Positions 52,176 through 61,911 are shown, counted from the stretch's first letter. The stretch is DNA of 64,000 nt from Psychrobacillus sp044762855 (GCF_044762855.1 NZ_JBIWFB010000007.1:62001-126000), one strand, 5' to 3'. The notes: generated from the sequence alone by a model not told the origin. Numbers and translations: made by a program.

Positions 52176-53213
52176 ATGGAGATTGGTATTTATACATTTG
52201 GGGACCTAGGTCCAAATCCTCTCACCGGAGAAACAATTAGTGCGCAACAGCGTTTAAAAGAAGTCATTGCATTAGGGAAATTGGCAGATGAAGCGGGTCT
52301 TGATGTTTTTGGAGTTGGAGAACATCATCGATTGGATTACACCATTTCTTCCCCGGCAATTGTCCTTTCTGCCGTTGCTCAAGCGACTAAACGTATTAAA
52401 TTGACGAGTGCAACGAGTGTTATTAGTACACTAGATCCTGTTCGTTTATTCGAAGATTTCGCTACATTAGACGTTATTTCTGAAGGCCGTGCAGAAATCA
52501 TAGCAGGCAGAGGTGCATTTATCGAGTCTTTCCCTCTTTTCGGCTATGACTTAGATGATTATGACGAGTTGTTTGAGGAAAATATCAAGTTACTTCAACA
52601 GTTAAATAAAGAAGAAATAGTGACATGGCAAGGTAAATTTCGTTCTAGCCTGACCAACGCAATGATTTCTCCTCGACCAATTCAAGAAAGTTTGCCACTT
52701 TGGGTTGGAGTCGGTGGAACTGCTAAAAGTGCAATTAGAGCTGGAAGACTTGGAACAGGATTAGCAATTGCTATATTAGGAGGTCCATTAACAAACTTTA
52801 AATCCCTTGTAGATTTGTATACACAAGCGGGTATGGAAGAAGGACATAAACAGGAAAACCTACCGATTGCTGTCAACGGGCACACATATATAGCGAAAGA
52901 AAGCCAACAAGCAAAAGACGAGTTTTATCCTTATTATGCTAATTATTGGTCCTATGTGAATAAGCAAAGAGGGATGGGAACAAAAATATCTCGTTCCGAT
53001 TTCGAGCACATGGCAAGTCCAAAAACCGCTTTATTTGTAGGTAGTCCACAGGAAATCACCGAGAAGATACTGCGACAACATGAATCATTTGGCCACGACC
53101 GATTTATCGCACAAATAGATATCGGTGGTCAATCATTTACGGAGGTTGCAAAGGGGATTGAACTACTAGCAACAGAAGTAGCACCAGTAGTAAGAAGAGA
53201 AACAAGTAAATAA
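52176..53213 (+). CDS. LLM-class (luciferase-like) flavin-dependent oxidoreductase
   Basis: A 345-residue protein of the bacterial luciferase/F420 fold. It begins MEIGIYTFGDLG, contains GVGEHHRLDY (family active-site His pair) and TSATSVISTLDPVRLFED. It probably uses reduced FMN to oxidise a small molecule. Translationally linked to the YwnB-like gene (4-nt gap), so a single Rrf2-controlled unit is likely. Confidence 0.88.
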   Translation: MEIGIYTFGDLGPNPLTGETISAQQRLKEVIALGKLADEAGLDVFGVGEHHRLDYTISSPAIVLSAVAQATKRIKLTSATSVISTLDPVRLFEDFATLDVISEGRAEIIAGRGAFIESFPLFGYDLDDYDELFEENIKLLQQLNKEEIVTWQGKFRSSLTNAMISPRPIQESLPLWVGVGGTAKSAIRAGRLGTGLAIAILGGPLTNFKSLVDLYTQAGMEEGHKQENLPIAVNGHTYIAKESQQAKDEFYPYYANYWSYVNKQRGMGTKISRSDFEHMASPKTALFVGSPQEITEKILRQHESFGHDRFIAQIDIGGQSFTEVAKGIELLATEVAPVVRRETSK

Positions 53214-53220
53214 CTAGTAG

Positions 53221-53260
53221 AAAAAGGCTAAGATGCATGAGCGTATCTTAGCCTTTTTTT
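53221..53260 (+). terminator. Terminator of the LLM oxidoreductase operon
   Basis: AAAAAGGCTAAGAT/ATCTTAGCCTTTTTTT stem directly after the stop. Confidence 0.92.
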
Positions 53261-53290
53261 GACTAAATTTATGACAGGGTTATGTAACTT

Positions 53291-54010
53291 TTTAGGGATA
53301 ATGCGTCGCAAGGTATCCGCTAGCCTTCGTGCTTGCCGCATCTTGCATGCACCAACTCGTGTTTCACACGAGTTGGCCTCATGACTGCGACTCATGTGAC
53401 CCGGCATGCTACGGCAAATATATCAAAGCCATTGATCTGAAAAGACTGCTCATTAAAAAAAGCGCAACGTTCTAGTCATTACTCGCAACAGTGTGTAGAA
53501 TTCCCGCAACATTCTGCCTCAAATGCGCAACATTTTGGGGTAATTGCGCAACGTTGACAAAAATGAGTCACAGTCATCGTTGTCTCACTCCAAGTAAACT
53601 TGTTGTTATAAGTATTAGTTGCTTTCATATGCAATTTAGTTGCTCTCACGCCTATTTTGGTTGCTTTCGGAATAGATTTAGTTGCTTTCCACAATCAATT
53701 GGTTGCCCAAAGCCATTTACTGGATACACTTCATGAAAAAATTAGCATCACATTTTGTTTTTAGTGAGCAGATACTTAATAAGTAAACAATTTCTATTGA
53801 TTTTCACTGTAGACGGCGACTCCTATCGAGACCAACAGAATGTTGGTCTCGAAGGTGTTACCACACGATGTGGCGCTCTTAGCCTTTGTTCTTCTGGGAG
53901 CAAAATGAGCCTTCACAAGGATGAAGGCTCATCACTCACCCTACGGAAAGCGTCCGCCCTGCTGCGAAAATCCCTGTAGACACTTCATACAACACACTAC
54001 GATACACTAT
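53291..54010 (+). repeat. Interspersed element, copy C (right end replaced)
   Basis: Left end TTTAGGGATAATGCGTC as in copy A. GCAAC starts at 53464, 53485, 53506, 53527 and 53548 with an exact 21-bp step; GTTGC repeats follow in the same phase. The 11-bp hairpin CGAGACCAACA/TGTTGGTCTCG is intact at 53827-53851. The right terminal repeat is missing; from about 53975 the sequence changes to ACACTTCATACAAC...CACTATCACTAT, shared with copy D, suggesting recombination between family members. The remaining space before the aldehyde dehydrogenase gene shows only a cre-like site. Confidence 0.85.
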
Positions 54011-54144
54011 CACTATAAGATGAAAAACAAAATAAACTTAAAAGACAGTCTCGTGTTTTATTAAATATATTAAACTAAATATTTGCAATTATAGTTCTAA
54101 TCTGACAAAATGAAATAGAGACTATTTTTTTATTTTAATAGTTT

Positions 54145-54158
54145 TGGAAGCGCATACA
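54145..54158 (+). promoter_or_regulatory. Possible cre (CcpA) site
   Basis: TGGAAGCGCATACA differs at two of 14 positions from the typical TGAAAGCGCTTACA. It lies 66 bp before the aldehyde dehydrogenase gene, consistent with carbon catabolite control. Confidence 0.4.
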
Positions 54159-54223
54159 CGTATATGTTCAAGCATATATATTTGTGATGTGCAAAAAATG
54201 TTGCTAAGGGGAGGAATTACAAA

Positions 54224-55744
54224 ATGGTTTATGCATTTCCGAATACAGAAGGTTCAAAGGTTTCGTTTAAGGACAAGTATGAAAACTATATTAATGGTGA
54301 ATGGACACCCCCAGTAAAAGGACAATATTTTGATAACGTTACACCGGTTACAGGTAAAGTATTTACACAAGTTGCGCGTTCAACGGCAGAAGATATCGAA
54401 CTTGCATTAGATGCAGCTCATGCAGCAAAGGATGCATGGGGCAAAACTTCTGTTGCAGAACGATCTAATATATTAAATAAAATAGCAAATCGAATCGAAG
54501 AAAACCTAGAAACACTAGCGATAGCGGAAACATGGGATAATGGAAAGGCAGTTCGAGAAACATTAAATGCCGATTTACCACTTGCTATTGATCACTTCCG
54601 TTACTTTGCTGGAGCTATTCGTGCACAAGAAGGTGGACTAAGTCAAATTGACAACGATACAGTGGCGTATCACTTCCATGAGCCGCTTGGTGTTGTTGGA
54701 CAAATTATCCCTTGGAATTTCCCGCTTTTAATGGCAGTTTGGAAACTAGCACCAGCACTGGCAGCAGGGAACTGCGTGGTGTTAAAACCGGCTGAACAAA
54801 CACCAGCTTCTATTTTAGTATTGACAGAGCTAATTGGTGATTTATTACCACCTGGTGTTTTAAATATTGTGAATGGCTTTGGTTTAGAAGCTGGAAAACC
54901 GCTAGCATCTAGTCCGAGAATTAGTAAAATTGCCTTCACTGGAGAAACAACTACTGGTCGTTTAATCATGCAATATGCTTCTCAAAACTTAATCCCTGTC
55001 ACGTTAGAGCTTGGAGGGAAATCGCCGAATATTTTCTTCGAAGATATAATGGACGAAGACGATGCATTTTTAGATAAAGCAGTAGAAGGATTTGTTTTGT
55101 TTGCCTTGAACCAAGGAGAAGTATGTACATGCCCTTCGCGTGCACTTATCCAAGAGTCTATTTATGATAAATTTATGGAACGTGTTCTCCAAAGAGTAGA
55201 GGCGATTCAAACAGGAAACCCACTAGATCCAAACGTAATGATGGGTGCTCAGGCTTCCACAGAACAAATGGAGAAAATTTTATCTTATTTAGATATTGGT
55301 AAGCAGGAAGGTGCAGAATGTTTAATCGGCGGAGAGCGTAATACACTAGACGGAGAGCTTTCAGAAGGGTATTATATTAAACCAACTGTGTTTAAAGGGA
55401 ATAATAAAATGCGTATTTTCCAAGAAGAGATTTTCGGACCAGTAGTATCTGTTACAACGTTCAAGACGAAAGAAGAAGCATTAGAAATTGCGAATGATAC
55501 ATTATACGGATTAGGTTCTGGTATTTGGACAAGAGATATGAATACTGCATACCGTTTTGGACGCGAGATTCAAGCGGGCCGTGTTTGGACGAATTGCTAT
55601 CACCAATATCCAGCACATGCTGCATTTGGTGGATATAAAATGTCCGGCGTAGGTCGTGAAAATCATTTGATGATGTTAAGTCATTATCAACAAACAAAGA
55701 ATCTTCTTGTAAGCTATAGTGAAAATAAATTAGGATTCTTTTGA
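54224..55744 (+). CDS. Aldehyde dehydrogenase (AcoD/AldB-like)
   Basis: A 506-residue NAD(P)+-dependent aldehyde dehydrogenase: PWNFPLLMAVWKLAPALAAG, FTGETTTG cofactor loop, ELGGKSPN with the general-base Glu, and NQGEVCTCPSR with the catalytic Cys. This subtype, followed by a DUF779 protein, is associated with acetaldehyde and other aldehyde oxidation. Strong AGGGGAGG site. The downstream DUF779 gene supports co-transcription. Confidence 0.92.
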   Translation: MVYAFPNTEGSKVSFKDKYENYINGEWTPPVKGQYFDNVTPVTGKVFTQVARSTAEDIELALDAAHAAKDAWGKTSVAERSNILNKIANRIEENLETLAIAETWDNGKAVRETLNADLPLAIDHFRYFAGAIRAQEGGLSQIDNDTVAYHFHEPLGVVGQIIPWNFPLLMAVWKLAPALAAGNCVVLKPAEQTPASILVLTELIGDLLPPGVLNIVNGFGLEAGKPLASSPRISKIAFTGETTTGRLIMQYASQNLIPVTLELGGKSPNIFFEDIMDEDDAFLDKAVEGFVLFALNQGEVCTCPSRALIQESIYDKFMERVLQRVEAIQTGNPLDPNVMMGAQASTEQMEKILSYLDIGKQEGAECLIGGERNTLDGELSEGYYIKPTVFKGNNKMRIFQEEIFGPVVSVTTFKTKEEALEIANDTLYGLGSGIWTRDMNTAYRFGREIQAGRVWTNCYHQYPAHAAFGGYKMSGVGRENHLMMLSHYQQTKNLLVSYSENKLGFF

Positions 55745-55765
55745 TTAAAGAAAGGGTGAGTGTAG

Positions 55766-56122
55766 ATGGTTGAGCGGGTAATTGCAACAGACGCTGCACT
55801 GGAACTCATAGAATTATTGAAAAGTAAGCATGGTCCTTTAATGTTCCATCAGTCAGGCGGTTGTTGTGATGGTTCTTCCCCGATGTGTTATCCAGACGGT
55901 GACCTTATTATAGGAGATCAGGATGTGTTATTAGGTCAAATTGGAGAGGTCCCGTTTTATATGCATAAAAACCAGTTCGATTACTGGAAGCATACGCAGT
56001 TAATCATTGATGTGGTGGACGGTAGGGGAGGAATGTTCTCTTTAGAAGGAGTAGAAGGGAAACGTTTTTTAACAAGGTCTCGTGCTTTTACAGAGGAAGA
56101 ATATAGACAACTACAAGCATAA
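55766..56122 (+). CDS. DUF779 protein, partner of the aldehyde dehydrogenase
   Basis: A 118-residue protein with the cysteine-rich motif SGGCCDGSSPMCY (about 31-43), hinting at metal or disulfide chemistry, and then a conserved FYMHKNQFDYWKHTQLIIDV. DUF779 genes regularly follow acetaldehyde-type dehydrogenase genes; biochemical role unknown. Starts 21 nt after the dehydrogenase stop. Confidence 0.87.
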   Translation: MVERVIATDAALELIELLKSKHGPLMFHQSGGCCDGSSPMCYPDGDLIIGDQDVLLGQIGEVPFYMHKNQFDYWKHTQLIIDVVDGRGGMFSLEGVEGKRFLTRSRAFTEEEYRQLQA

Positions 56123-56128
56123 TCAAAG

Positions 56129-56171
56129 AGCGTATGAGGAAGTCAAAAAGACCTCCTTATCCGCTTTTTTT
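56129..56171 (+). terminator. Terminator of the dehydrogenase-DUF779 unit
   Basis: Stem from AGCGTATGAGGAAGTC to GACCTCCTTATCCGCT with three single mismatches, then TTTTTTT. The 260 bp that follow contain no supported gene. Confidence 0.75.
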
Positions 56172-56432
56172 ATGCTGGAAAGGCTTGCTCCTGGGCAAAG
56201 CTCGTCGCAAACAAAACCCGCACGATGCGGTGCACTTTGCAGACTTACCCTATTCACATTTACCTGTTGGGGCAGAGACAGGCACTTGCGCTTTTGTACA
56301 TAAAAAATCCCAAAATATTGTTTAATCAAGAAATATAAGTTCGAATATTGTTATAATTGTGTTAAACTAACTATATTGATGGCAATTGAATTTAGTTAGG
56401 TATGTTTAGTTGGAAGGGAAGATTACATAGTA

Positions 56433-57446
56433 ATGATTATTGGTTTACTTATTATACTGTTGCTCGTATTATTTTTACCTTTTAGTGTTAAATACGTGGA
56501 ACATAACTTAGAAGTCTTTTTATTTATCATGGGTATTGCGGCGGCAATTGTCAGTGGCGTGTTGGATATGTCTCTATTTATAAAAGCACTAGAAGATCCT
56601 ATTAAAATAACGCTAGCTGTTCTAGTGGCAGGATTATTATTCAAATGGCTTCAAACTCCTTTAGAAAAAGGAATTTTAGGCATAAGTAATGCAATGCCAT
56701 TTCGGTTATTTACCGCACTGATTGTTATTGTTTTAGGATTACTTTCTAGTATTATTACAGCAATTATTGCTGCTTTAGTATTAGTGTTAATCGTTAGTGT
56801 CATTAAACTTGATCGCAAATCAGAGGTACGTCTTGTTGTATTAGCTTGTTTCTCTATTGGTCTTGGTGCGGCTTTAACTCCGATTGGAGAACCACTTTCG
56901 ACGATTGCTATTAGTAGACTAGATCAAGACTTTTTCTATTTAATCCGTCTAATCGGTCCGGAGATTATTTCTGCGGTCATTATTTTTGGGATATTAGCAG
57001 CTTTTCTTGTAAAGCCGAAACAAAGCGAAGAAGGTCTATCTAGTAAGCAAGAAAGCGAATCATATAAAGAAATTATTATTAGAACAGTTAAAATCTACTT
57101 GTTTGTAATGGGACTAACATTACTTGGAGCAGGTTTTGAACCACTCATCAATAATTACTTGCTTGATTTGAATCCTGCTATTTTATATTGGATCAATATG
57201 ATTTCAGCTGTTTTGGATAATGCTACGTTAGCAGCTGCTGAAATCAGTCCAGCTATGAGTGAGGAAACGATTCGAGCGATTCTACTAGGTCTTATGATTA
57301 GTGGAGGAATGCTCATCCCGGGGAATATACCAAATATTATTTCTGCAGGTAAACTTGGTATTCAAAGTAAAGAATGGGCTAAGTTTGGGTTCCCGCTTGG
57401 ACTAGTTGCAATGGTTGTATATTTTATCGTGCTATTCGCATTCTAA
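56433..57446 (+). CDS. DUF1646 family permease-like membrane protein
   Basis: A 337-residue protein with ten or more hydrophobic segments and the DUF1646 landmarks GLGAALTPIGEPLSTI and SAVLDNATLAAAEI. The fold is related to ion transporters of the ArsB/NhaD type; actual substrate is not known. The ribosome site is weak. AACTAA repeats (TTAAACTAACTA at about 56364) lie upstream. Confidence 0.83.
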   Translation: MIIGLLIILLLVLFLPFSVKYVEHNLEVFLFIMGIAAAIVSGVLDMSLFIKALEDPIKITLAVLVAGLLFKWLQTPLEKGILGISNAMPFRLFTALIVIVLGLLSSIITAIIAALVLVLIVSVIKLDRKSEVRLVVLACFSIGLGAALTPIGEPLSTIAISRLDQDFFYLIRLIGPEIISAVIIFGILAAFLVKPKQSEEGLSSKQESESYKEIIIRTVKIYLFVMGLTLLGAGFEPLINNYLLDLNPAILYWINMISAVLDNATLAAAEISPAMSEETIRAILLGLMISGGMLIPGNIPNIISAGKLGIQSKEWAKFGFPLGLVAMVVYFIVLFAF

Positions 57447-57460
57447 ATTATTAAAGTATA

Positions 57461-57508
57461 AGAGTGGATGAAAGTGTCTATAGAAGGCACATTTGTCCAC
57501 TCTTTTCG
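57461..57508 (+). terminator. Terminator of the DUF1646 gene
   Basis: AGAGTGGA/TCCACTCT outer and AAAGTG/GCACATTT-like inner stems, then TTTT. Confidence 0.75.
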
Positions 57509-57560
57509 TTTTTTCGGTATACTTATACATAACAATTAAAAATGAAAGAGGTTATGGCAA

Positions 57561-58292
57561 ATGGTAGAAAAATTATTACGTTCCCATGCATCGGTTCGAA
57601 AGTATAAAGACTATACACTTACGAAAGAAGAGGTCATAGAGTTAGTCGAAACTGCTCAACACGCTGCGAGTTCTCACTTCGTACAAGCATATAGCGTCAT
57701 TTGGGTAACAGACAAGGTTAAAAAAGAGGAACTAGGTAGACTTTCACAAAATCCTAAACAATTTGAAACAGCCGGAGCTGCATTATTATTATGTGCAGAT
57801 TTCCATCGCCTGCAAGCAGCAGGAAAGCTACATAACATGCAGATTGAAATCGATACAACTGAAAATGTTTTGGTTGGAACGGTCGATGTAGCTTTATTTG
57901 CACAGAACTTAGTTATTGCTGCAGAGTCGAAAGGTTTTGGTATTTGCTTCATAGGAGGAGTGCGTAATGCACCAACAGAGATTAGTCAGTTAGTTGGCTT
58001 GCCGGAAGGAATATTCCCGTTATTTGCGATCACTTTAGGGGTACCAGATCAGCAAAATGAAGTAAAACCTCGTCTTCCCGTTGCTGCAATTTTACATGAG
58101 AATAACTATGATAGTGCAAAATACGAATCACTATTAAGAGAATACGATCACACGATGGAAGCATACTATGCAAGCCGTGGTTCCAATCAAAAAGTAGCAA
58201 ATTGGACGCAACAAATGGCAGAATTCCTGGAAAAACCACGTCGTCCACATATGGCAGAATTTCTTGCAAGTAAAGGATTTCAATTGAAATGA
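57561..58292 (+). CDS. NADPH-dependent flavin oxidoreductase, NfrA/NfsA nitroreductase type
   Basis: A 243-residue protein. RSHASVRKYKD and AASSHFVQAYSVIWV are the FMN-binding nitroreductase segments, and GFGICFIGGVRNAP is the typical NfsA/NfrA region. It reduces FMN or nitro- and quinone-type substrates with NADPH. It overlaps the AlkD gene by 4 nt. Confidence 0.9.
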   Translation: MVEKLLRSHASVRKYKDYTLTKEEVIELVETAQHAASSHFVQAYSVIWVTDKVKKEELGRLSQNPKQFETAGAALLLCADFHRLQAAGKLHNMQIEIDTTENVLVGTVDVALFAQNLVIAAESKGFGICFIGGVRNAPTEISQLVGLPEGIFPLFAITLGVPDQQNEVKPRLPVAAILHENNYDSAKYESLLREYDHTMEAYYASRGSNQKVANWTQQMAEFLEKPRRPHMAEFLASKGFQLK

Positions 58293-58957
58293 AATGGTCA
58301 ATCGAACTTGTGAAAAGCTATATGGAACCTTATAGAAACGAGGAAAACGCATTGCCAATGGCTGCGTATATGAAAAATAATTTTCCGTTTTTAGGTATTA
58401 AAACGCCCGAACGAAGGGTGCTATTTCGGGCACTTGTGAAAGAAAATGAGCTGCCTGATTTGGAAGCTGTACAAGAAGAGGTTTGGGCACTTTTTCAATT
58501 AAAAGAGCGTGAATATCATTACGTAGCAATTGAATTGCTTGCCAAATACCAAAAACAATTGACAGTCGACCATTTGCCTTTTTGCCTAAAACTCATTGAA
58601 ACAAAATCCTGGTGGGATAGTGTTGATGCCATTGCTCCTAAAATTGTTGGAGATATTGTAAAAAGGAATAGAGTAGAAGGAGAAGCTATTATGATGGAGT
58701 GGGCAAAGTCTGCTAATATGTGGACAAATCGTGCATCCATTTTACATCAGTTAAAGTATAAGCAAGAGACGAATGAAGCATTATTATTTGCAATCATTAA
58801 CCGACATGCGGGTTCAAAAGAATTCTTTATCCAAAAAGCAATCGGTTGGGTACTAAGAGAGTATGCAAAAACTAAGCCAGAAATTGTTCTTCAGTTTGTA
58901 GAAAATACAAAGCTTGCACCATTGAGCAAAAGAGAAGCGTTAAAACATATGAAATAA
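58289..58957 (+). CDS. DNA alkylation repair protein, AlkD-like HEAT-repeat glycosylase
   Basis: A 222-residue all-helical HEAT-like protein. Active-site residues of AlkD are recognisable as the Trp and Asp in SWWDSVD, the Arg in TNRASI and the Trp in GWVLREYAK. AlkD glycosylases excise positively charged alkylated purines without flipping the base. The ATGA overlap with the nitroreductase gene implies coupled translation. Confidence 0.88.
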   Translation: MKWSIELVKSYMEPYRNEENALPMAAYMKNNFPFLGIKTPERRVLFRALVKENELPDLEAVQEEVWALFQLKEREYHYVAIELLAKYQKQLTVDHLPFCLKLIETKSWWDSVDAIAPKIVGDIVKRNRVEGEAIMMEWAKSANMWTNRASILHQLKYKQETNEALLFAIINRHAGSKEFFIQKAIGWVLREYAKTKPEIVLQFVENTKLAPLSKREALKHMK

Positions 58958-58963
58958 TGAAAA

Positions 58964-58997
58964 GGGCTACCTTAAAAGGATAGCCCCATTTTTTTAT
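58964..58997. terminator. Bidirectional terminator
   Basis: GGGCTACCTT/AGGATAGCCC stem between convergent alkD-like and CAP-domain genes. Confidence 0.85.
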
Positions 58998-60076
58998 TTC
59001 GAGTAAAAATTTTCCGTATAGTAAGGAGTGGCATTTTCATTAAAAGCAGTTCCTACACCTAAATTTCGGTAATCGCTATTTAATATATTTTTTCTATGGC
59101 CCATGGAATTCATCAACCCTTCATGAGCGAAAATACTACTCGTTTGTCCATAAGCTAAGTTTTCACCTGCGAAAGAAAAAGTTAATCCGTCATCCTCTAG
59201 TCTATCAAAAGGGGATTTTCCTTTTAAATTTTCATGACTAAAGTAATTATGAATCGCCATATCCTCACTATGTTTGCGCGCTGTGTTACTGACAGCATCA
59301 TCATATGTAAGAATAGACAAGCCTCTAATAACTCGTGCAGAATTAGTTAAGTCAAAAAGTTGAAATTCAAAACCTGTCTTTAGTTCGTCAGAAGGTTCAC
59401 CGAATGTCTTAGTTTGATTTTTTTCGACAGATTCTTTCATAATTTGTATTGCAGTAATCGTATTGTTTTCATGTAAATCATAAAAGAAAGTTACATAACT
59501 TTGGTCGATTAGAAATAGATCGTATTCTCCCGAATCGGGCAGTATATAGATGATATTGCCTTTTTTTAATTTCTTAATGGGTTCCCCTAGTTTAGCAAGA
59601 ACTTCATCTCTTGTACTGTCCATCGGTAATCCTAAAAAGGAAGATTCGGAAGGTTGATTTGTGAACATGGCATTCACCGTATTTTTGCTATCGTATGAAA
59701 CCATCATGAAGTTTTGATAGTCTTCATGATACGTATGCCAAACCAAATTGTATTCATTCAAACTTACTCTTTTTGCATTGCCATGGGTTTTCTCAATATC
59801 ACTTTTCTTCATCCCAATGGTGATTTGATCTAATTCGATACCTTCACCAGGAAGTGTTTGTTCGTTGGAAGAAATATTGGTGACTGGTTCATCTTTTATT
59901 TCTTTCCAGTATGCTTTTGCTTCGTTCAAATAGTGTGTAACCTCAATGGAATCGATCCATTCATCTACAGGCTCTAAAAAAGCAAGGTCTACATATTTTG
60001 CAGCATGTTCTTCCCATAATGGTCTAGAGAAGAAGATGGCTAAAACTAAAAGGAGTAACCAGCCTATTGTTTTCAT
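58994..60076 (-). CDS. Membrane-anchored CAP-domain protein (YlbC-like)
   Basis: About 360 residues: N-terminal signal anchor (KTIGWLLLLVLAIFF), a CAP-associated N-domain (about 85-225, EGIELDQITIGMKKSDIEKT), then a CAP/SCP domain (about 235-355) with the histidine in KHSEDMAIHNYFSH and GENLAYGQ, MGHRKNIL. Extracellular in Bacillus; role unknown. ATG 60076 after GGGAGGTG is used instead of the upstream GTG. Confidence 0.86.
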   Translation of the reverse strand: MKTIGWLLLLVLAIFFSRPLWEEHAAKYVDLAFLEPVDEWIDSIEVTHYLNEAKAYWKEIKDEPVTNISSNEQTLPGEGIELDQITIGMKKSDIEKTHGNAKRVSLNEYNLVWHTYHEDYQNFMMVSYDSKNTVNAMFTNQPSESSFLGLPMDSTRDEVLAKLGEPIKKLKKGNIIYILPDSGEYDLFLIDQSYVTFFYDLHENNTITAIQIMKESVEKNQTKTFGEPSDELKTGFEFQLFDLTNSARVIRGLSILTYDDAVSNTARKHSEDMAIHNYFSHENLKGKSPFDRLEDDGLTFSFAGENLAYGQTSSIFAHEGLMNSMGHRKNILNSDYRNLGVGTAFNENATPYYTENFYSK

Positions 60077-60093
60077 CCAAATCACCTCCCAAT

Positions 60094-60630
60094 TTATTGC
60101 TTAATCTCTCCACAAACGATACGATCTCCGGAATTGCCGGAAGGGTCTGTCTTATAATCATCTGCACTTTCATGGATAATAATAGAACTCCCATCTGCGT
60201 CTAATAGAGAGTTACTTTTTCCGGCAGCTAATACTACCGCAGGAGATACTGTTTCTAATTCAACTGTACCATTTGCATCCACTTCAATATTAGGTAAATC
60301 ACCTAAATGATAACCTTTTGGATTTTGAAAACCGTGTTCTTTATGCGTAGGATTAAAGTGGGCGCCGGCAGTTTTGAAATCTGGTTTCTCACATAAAGCT
60401 GTCTCATGAAAATGTATTGCCTTCACTCCTGGTTCTAGGCCTTCTGCTTTTATGAAAATGTGAACACCTTTTGCTTGGTCAGTAAGGGTAGCTTGTCCTA
60501 CTTCTTTCCCCTCCGCATTTAGCAGTGAGACTTGAACTTGTTCATTTGAATCTGCGTCTGCTAACGGGAAGCTACATCCACTAAGTATAACTATTAATAA
60601 AACGTATAAACTAATGTATGGTTTCTTCAC
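60094..60630 (-). CDS. Cu/Zn superoxide dismutase-family lipoprotein (YojM/SodC-like)
   Basis: About 178 residues with lipobox VILSGC and a Cu/Zn SOD domain: HFHETALCEK (His pair and a disulfide Cys), GAHFNPTHKEHG, HLGDLPNIEVD and IIIHESADDYKT, then the second Cys in IVCGEI. All metal-binding histidines appear to be present. GTG 60630 follows CAGGAGGG. It should sit outside the membrane. The next gene, a CAP-domain protein, starts 17 nt later, so they probably share a transcript. Bacillus relatives are sometimes inactive as SOD. Confidence 0.88.
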   Translation of the reverse strand: MKKPYISLYVLLIVILSGCSFPLADADSNEQVQVSLLNAEGKEVGQATLTDQAKGVHIFIKAEGLEPGVKAIHFHETALCEKPDFKTAGAHFNPTHKEHGFQNPKGYHLGDLPNIEVDANGTVELETVSPAVVLAAGKSNSLLDADGSSIIIHESADDYKTDPSGNSGDRIVCGEIKQ

Positions 60631-60713
60631 CTGTATTCCCTCCTGAATATATGTCCATTCAAGTCTTGCCAAATAGAGGGATAATATACATAGTTGAACC
60701 GGAAATTGGTAAA

Positions 60714-60743
60714 GAAAAACCGTTCAGCTTTTCGCTAAACGGT
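60714..60743 (-). terminator. Terminator of the MarR-MFS operon
   Basis: GACCGTTTAGC pairs with GCTGAACGGTT, then TTTTT on the minus strand. The MFS stop codon lies in the hairpin. Confidence 0.85.
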
Positions 60744-61899
60744 CTTTTTTCTTTTGTAATCCCATAAATAGGAGGAGGGCTACAAAAACAATTACGCCAG
60801 ACAATAAATATAAGTTCTGATAGCCAAATTGTGCAGCAATTATTCCGAGTAAGAATGATCCTATTGCTAATCCAGTATCAAACAAAGTAAAGAATGTAGC
60901 GGTAGCATATCCACTTCTTTTATGTGTAGTAGATTGGATAGCGAGTGTTTGAAAGCTCGGTACAACTGCCCCGTATCCAAGGCCAATAAATGCACCTGAA
61001 AGTAAAAATAAGAATGGAGAATTCATAAAAGCAAGTAAAACAAGGCCAATAATAAAAGAAATTAGACCTGGGATAATAATATACTTTGGTCCCTTTTCAT
61101 CGAAGATTTTTCCGGTAAAAGGACGAGTCACTAGCATCACGATTGCAAACAATGCAAAAAAGCTACTTGTTAAATGTAATACTCCTTTTTGTTGTGAATA
61201 AATCGACAAATAGGAGAGAACACCCGCATAGGAGAAACCAACTATACAAGCATTAAGTGCAATAGGCAGTGCTTTTTTCTCAAATAGATCATTCCAAGTC
61301 AATCGGGACTTCGCTGGAGGAGTGGCAGCTTTCTTATCGGCAGGTATCATTAAAGCAGCAATCCCACCAATAATAAGTAAGACAGTCAACGTTAAAAACA
61401 TGATATCGTATGAGAAATATTGAATAATAGTTAATGTGACAAGAGGTCCGACAACAACAGCTAAGTTTGTTGACATCACAAAATATCCTAATCCAGCACC
61501 ACGTCTAGAGATAGGGATATTGTCTGCTGCCAAAGATCCGCTTGCTGTCGTTGCAATACTAAAGAAAATCCCTTGTGCGAGTCGTAAAACTAATAACGCC
61601 TCAAAGGGTACTACGAAGTAATAAAGCGCAGTACATAGCAGGTAAAGAAAAAGTGTAGCCCAAAGTACCTTTCTCTTACCGATTAAGTCCAATATCTTTC
61701 CAGAGAATGGGCGCACAATAATTGCGGAGATTAAAAAGATAGTCATTAATAAACCTGCATCTTTGTCAGAGCGAGATAAAACGTCCGTTGCATAAAGAGG
61801 AAGTGCTGATACTAAACCATAAAAAATGAGAAAAATAGAAAAGTTTGTTGTGAACAAACTGATAAATGCTTTTGTCCATATAGGTTCTTTTTTGTTCAC
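60724..61899 (-). CDS. Major facilitator superfamily multidrug-type exporter
   Basis: A 391-residue MFS protein with 12 predicted helices. The loop after helix 2 (RPFSGKILDLIGKRKVL) and its repeat in the second half (RPFTGKIFDEKGPKYI) are the classic MFS motif A copies. It starts 12 nt after the MarR gene, the usual layout of a drug efflux pump with its own repressor. Substrate unknown. Confidence 0.87.
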   Translation of the reverse strand: MNKKEPIWTKAFISLFTTNFSIFLIFYGLVSALPLYATDVLSRSDKDAGLLMTIFLISAIIVRPFSGKILDLIGKRKVLWATLFLYLLCTALYYFVVPFEALLVLRLAQGIFFSIATTASGSLAADNIPISRRGAGLGYFVMSTNLAVVVGPLVTLTIIQYFSYDIMFLTLTVLLIIGGIAALMIPADKKAATPPAKSRLTWNDLFEKKALPIALNACIVGFSYAGVLSYLSIYSQQKGVLHLTSSFFALFAIVMLVTRPFTGKIFDEKGPKYIIIPGLISFIIGLVLLAFMNSPFLFLLSGAFIGLGYGAVVPSFQTLAIQSTTHKRSGYATATFFTLFDTGLAIGSFLLGIIAAQFGYQNLYLLSGVIVFVALLLFMGLQKKKDRLAKS

Positions 61900-61911
61900 A
61901 TGTATTGCTCC

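Noticed and set aside
54185..54210. Sigma-54 (-24/-12) promoter for the aldehyde dehydrogenase
   Set aside because: A TGTGC...TTGCT pattern is present but the GG and GC dinucleotides are not at the required spacing.
56172..56432. Short rightward and leftward frames after the DUF779 gene
   Set aside because: They lie in a hairpin and low-information stretch without ribosome sites; not supported as genes.
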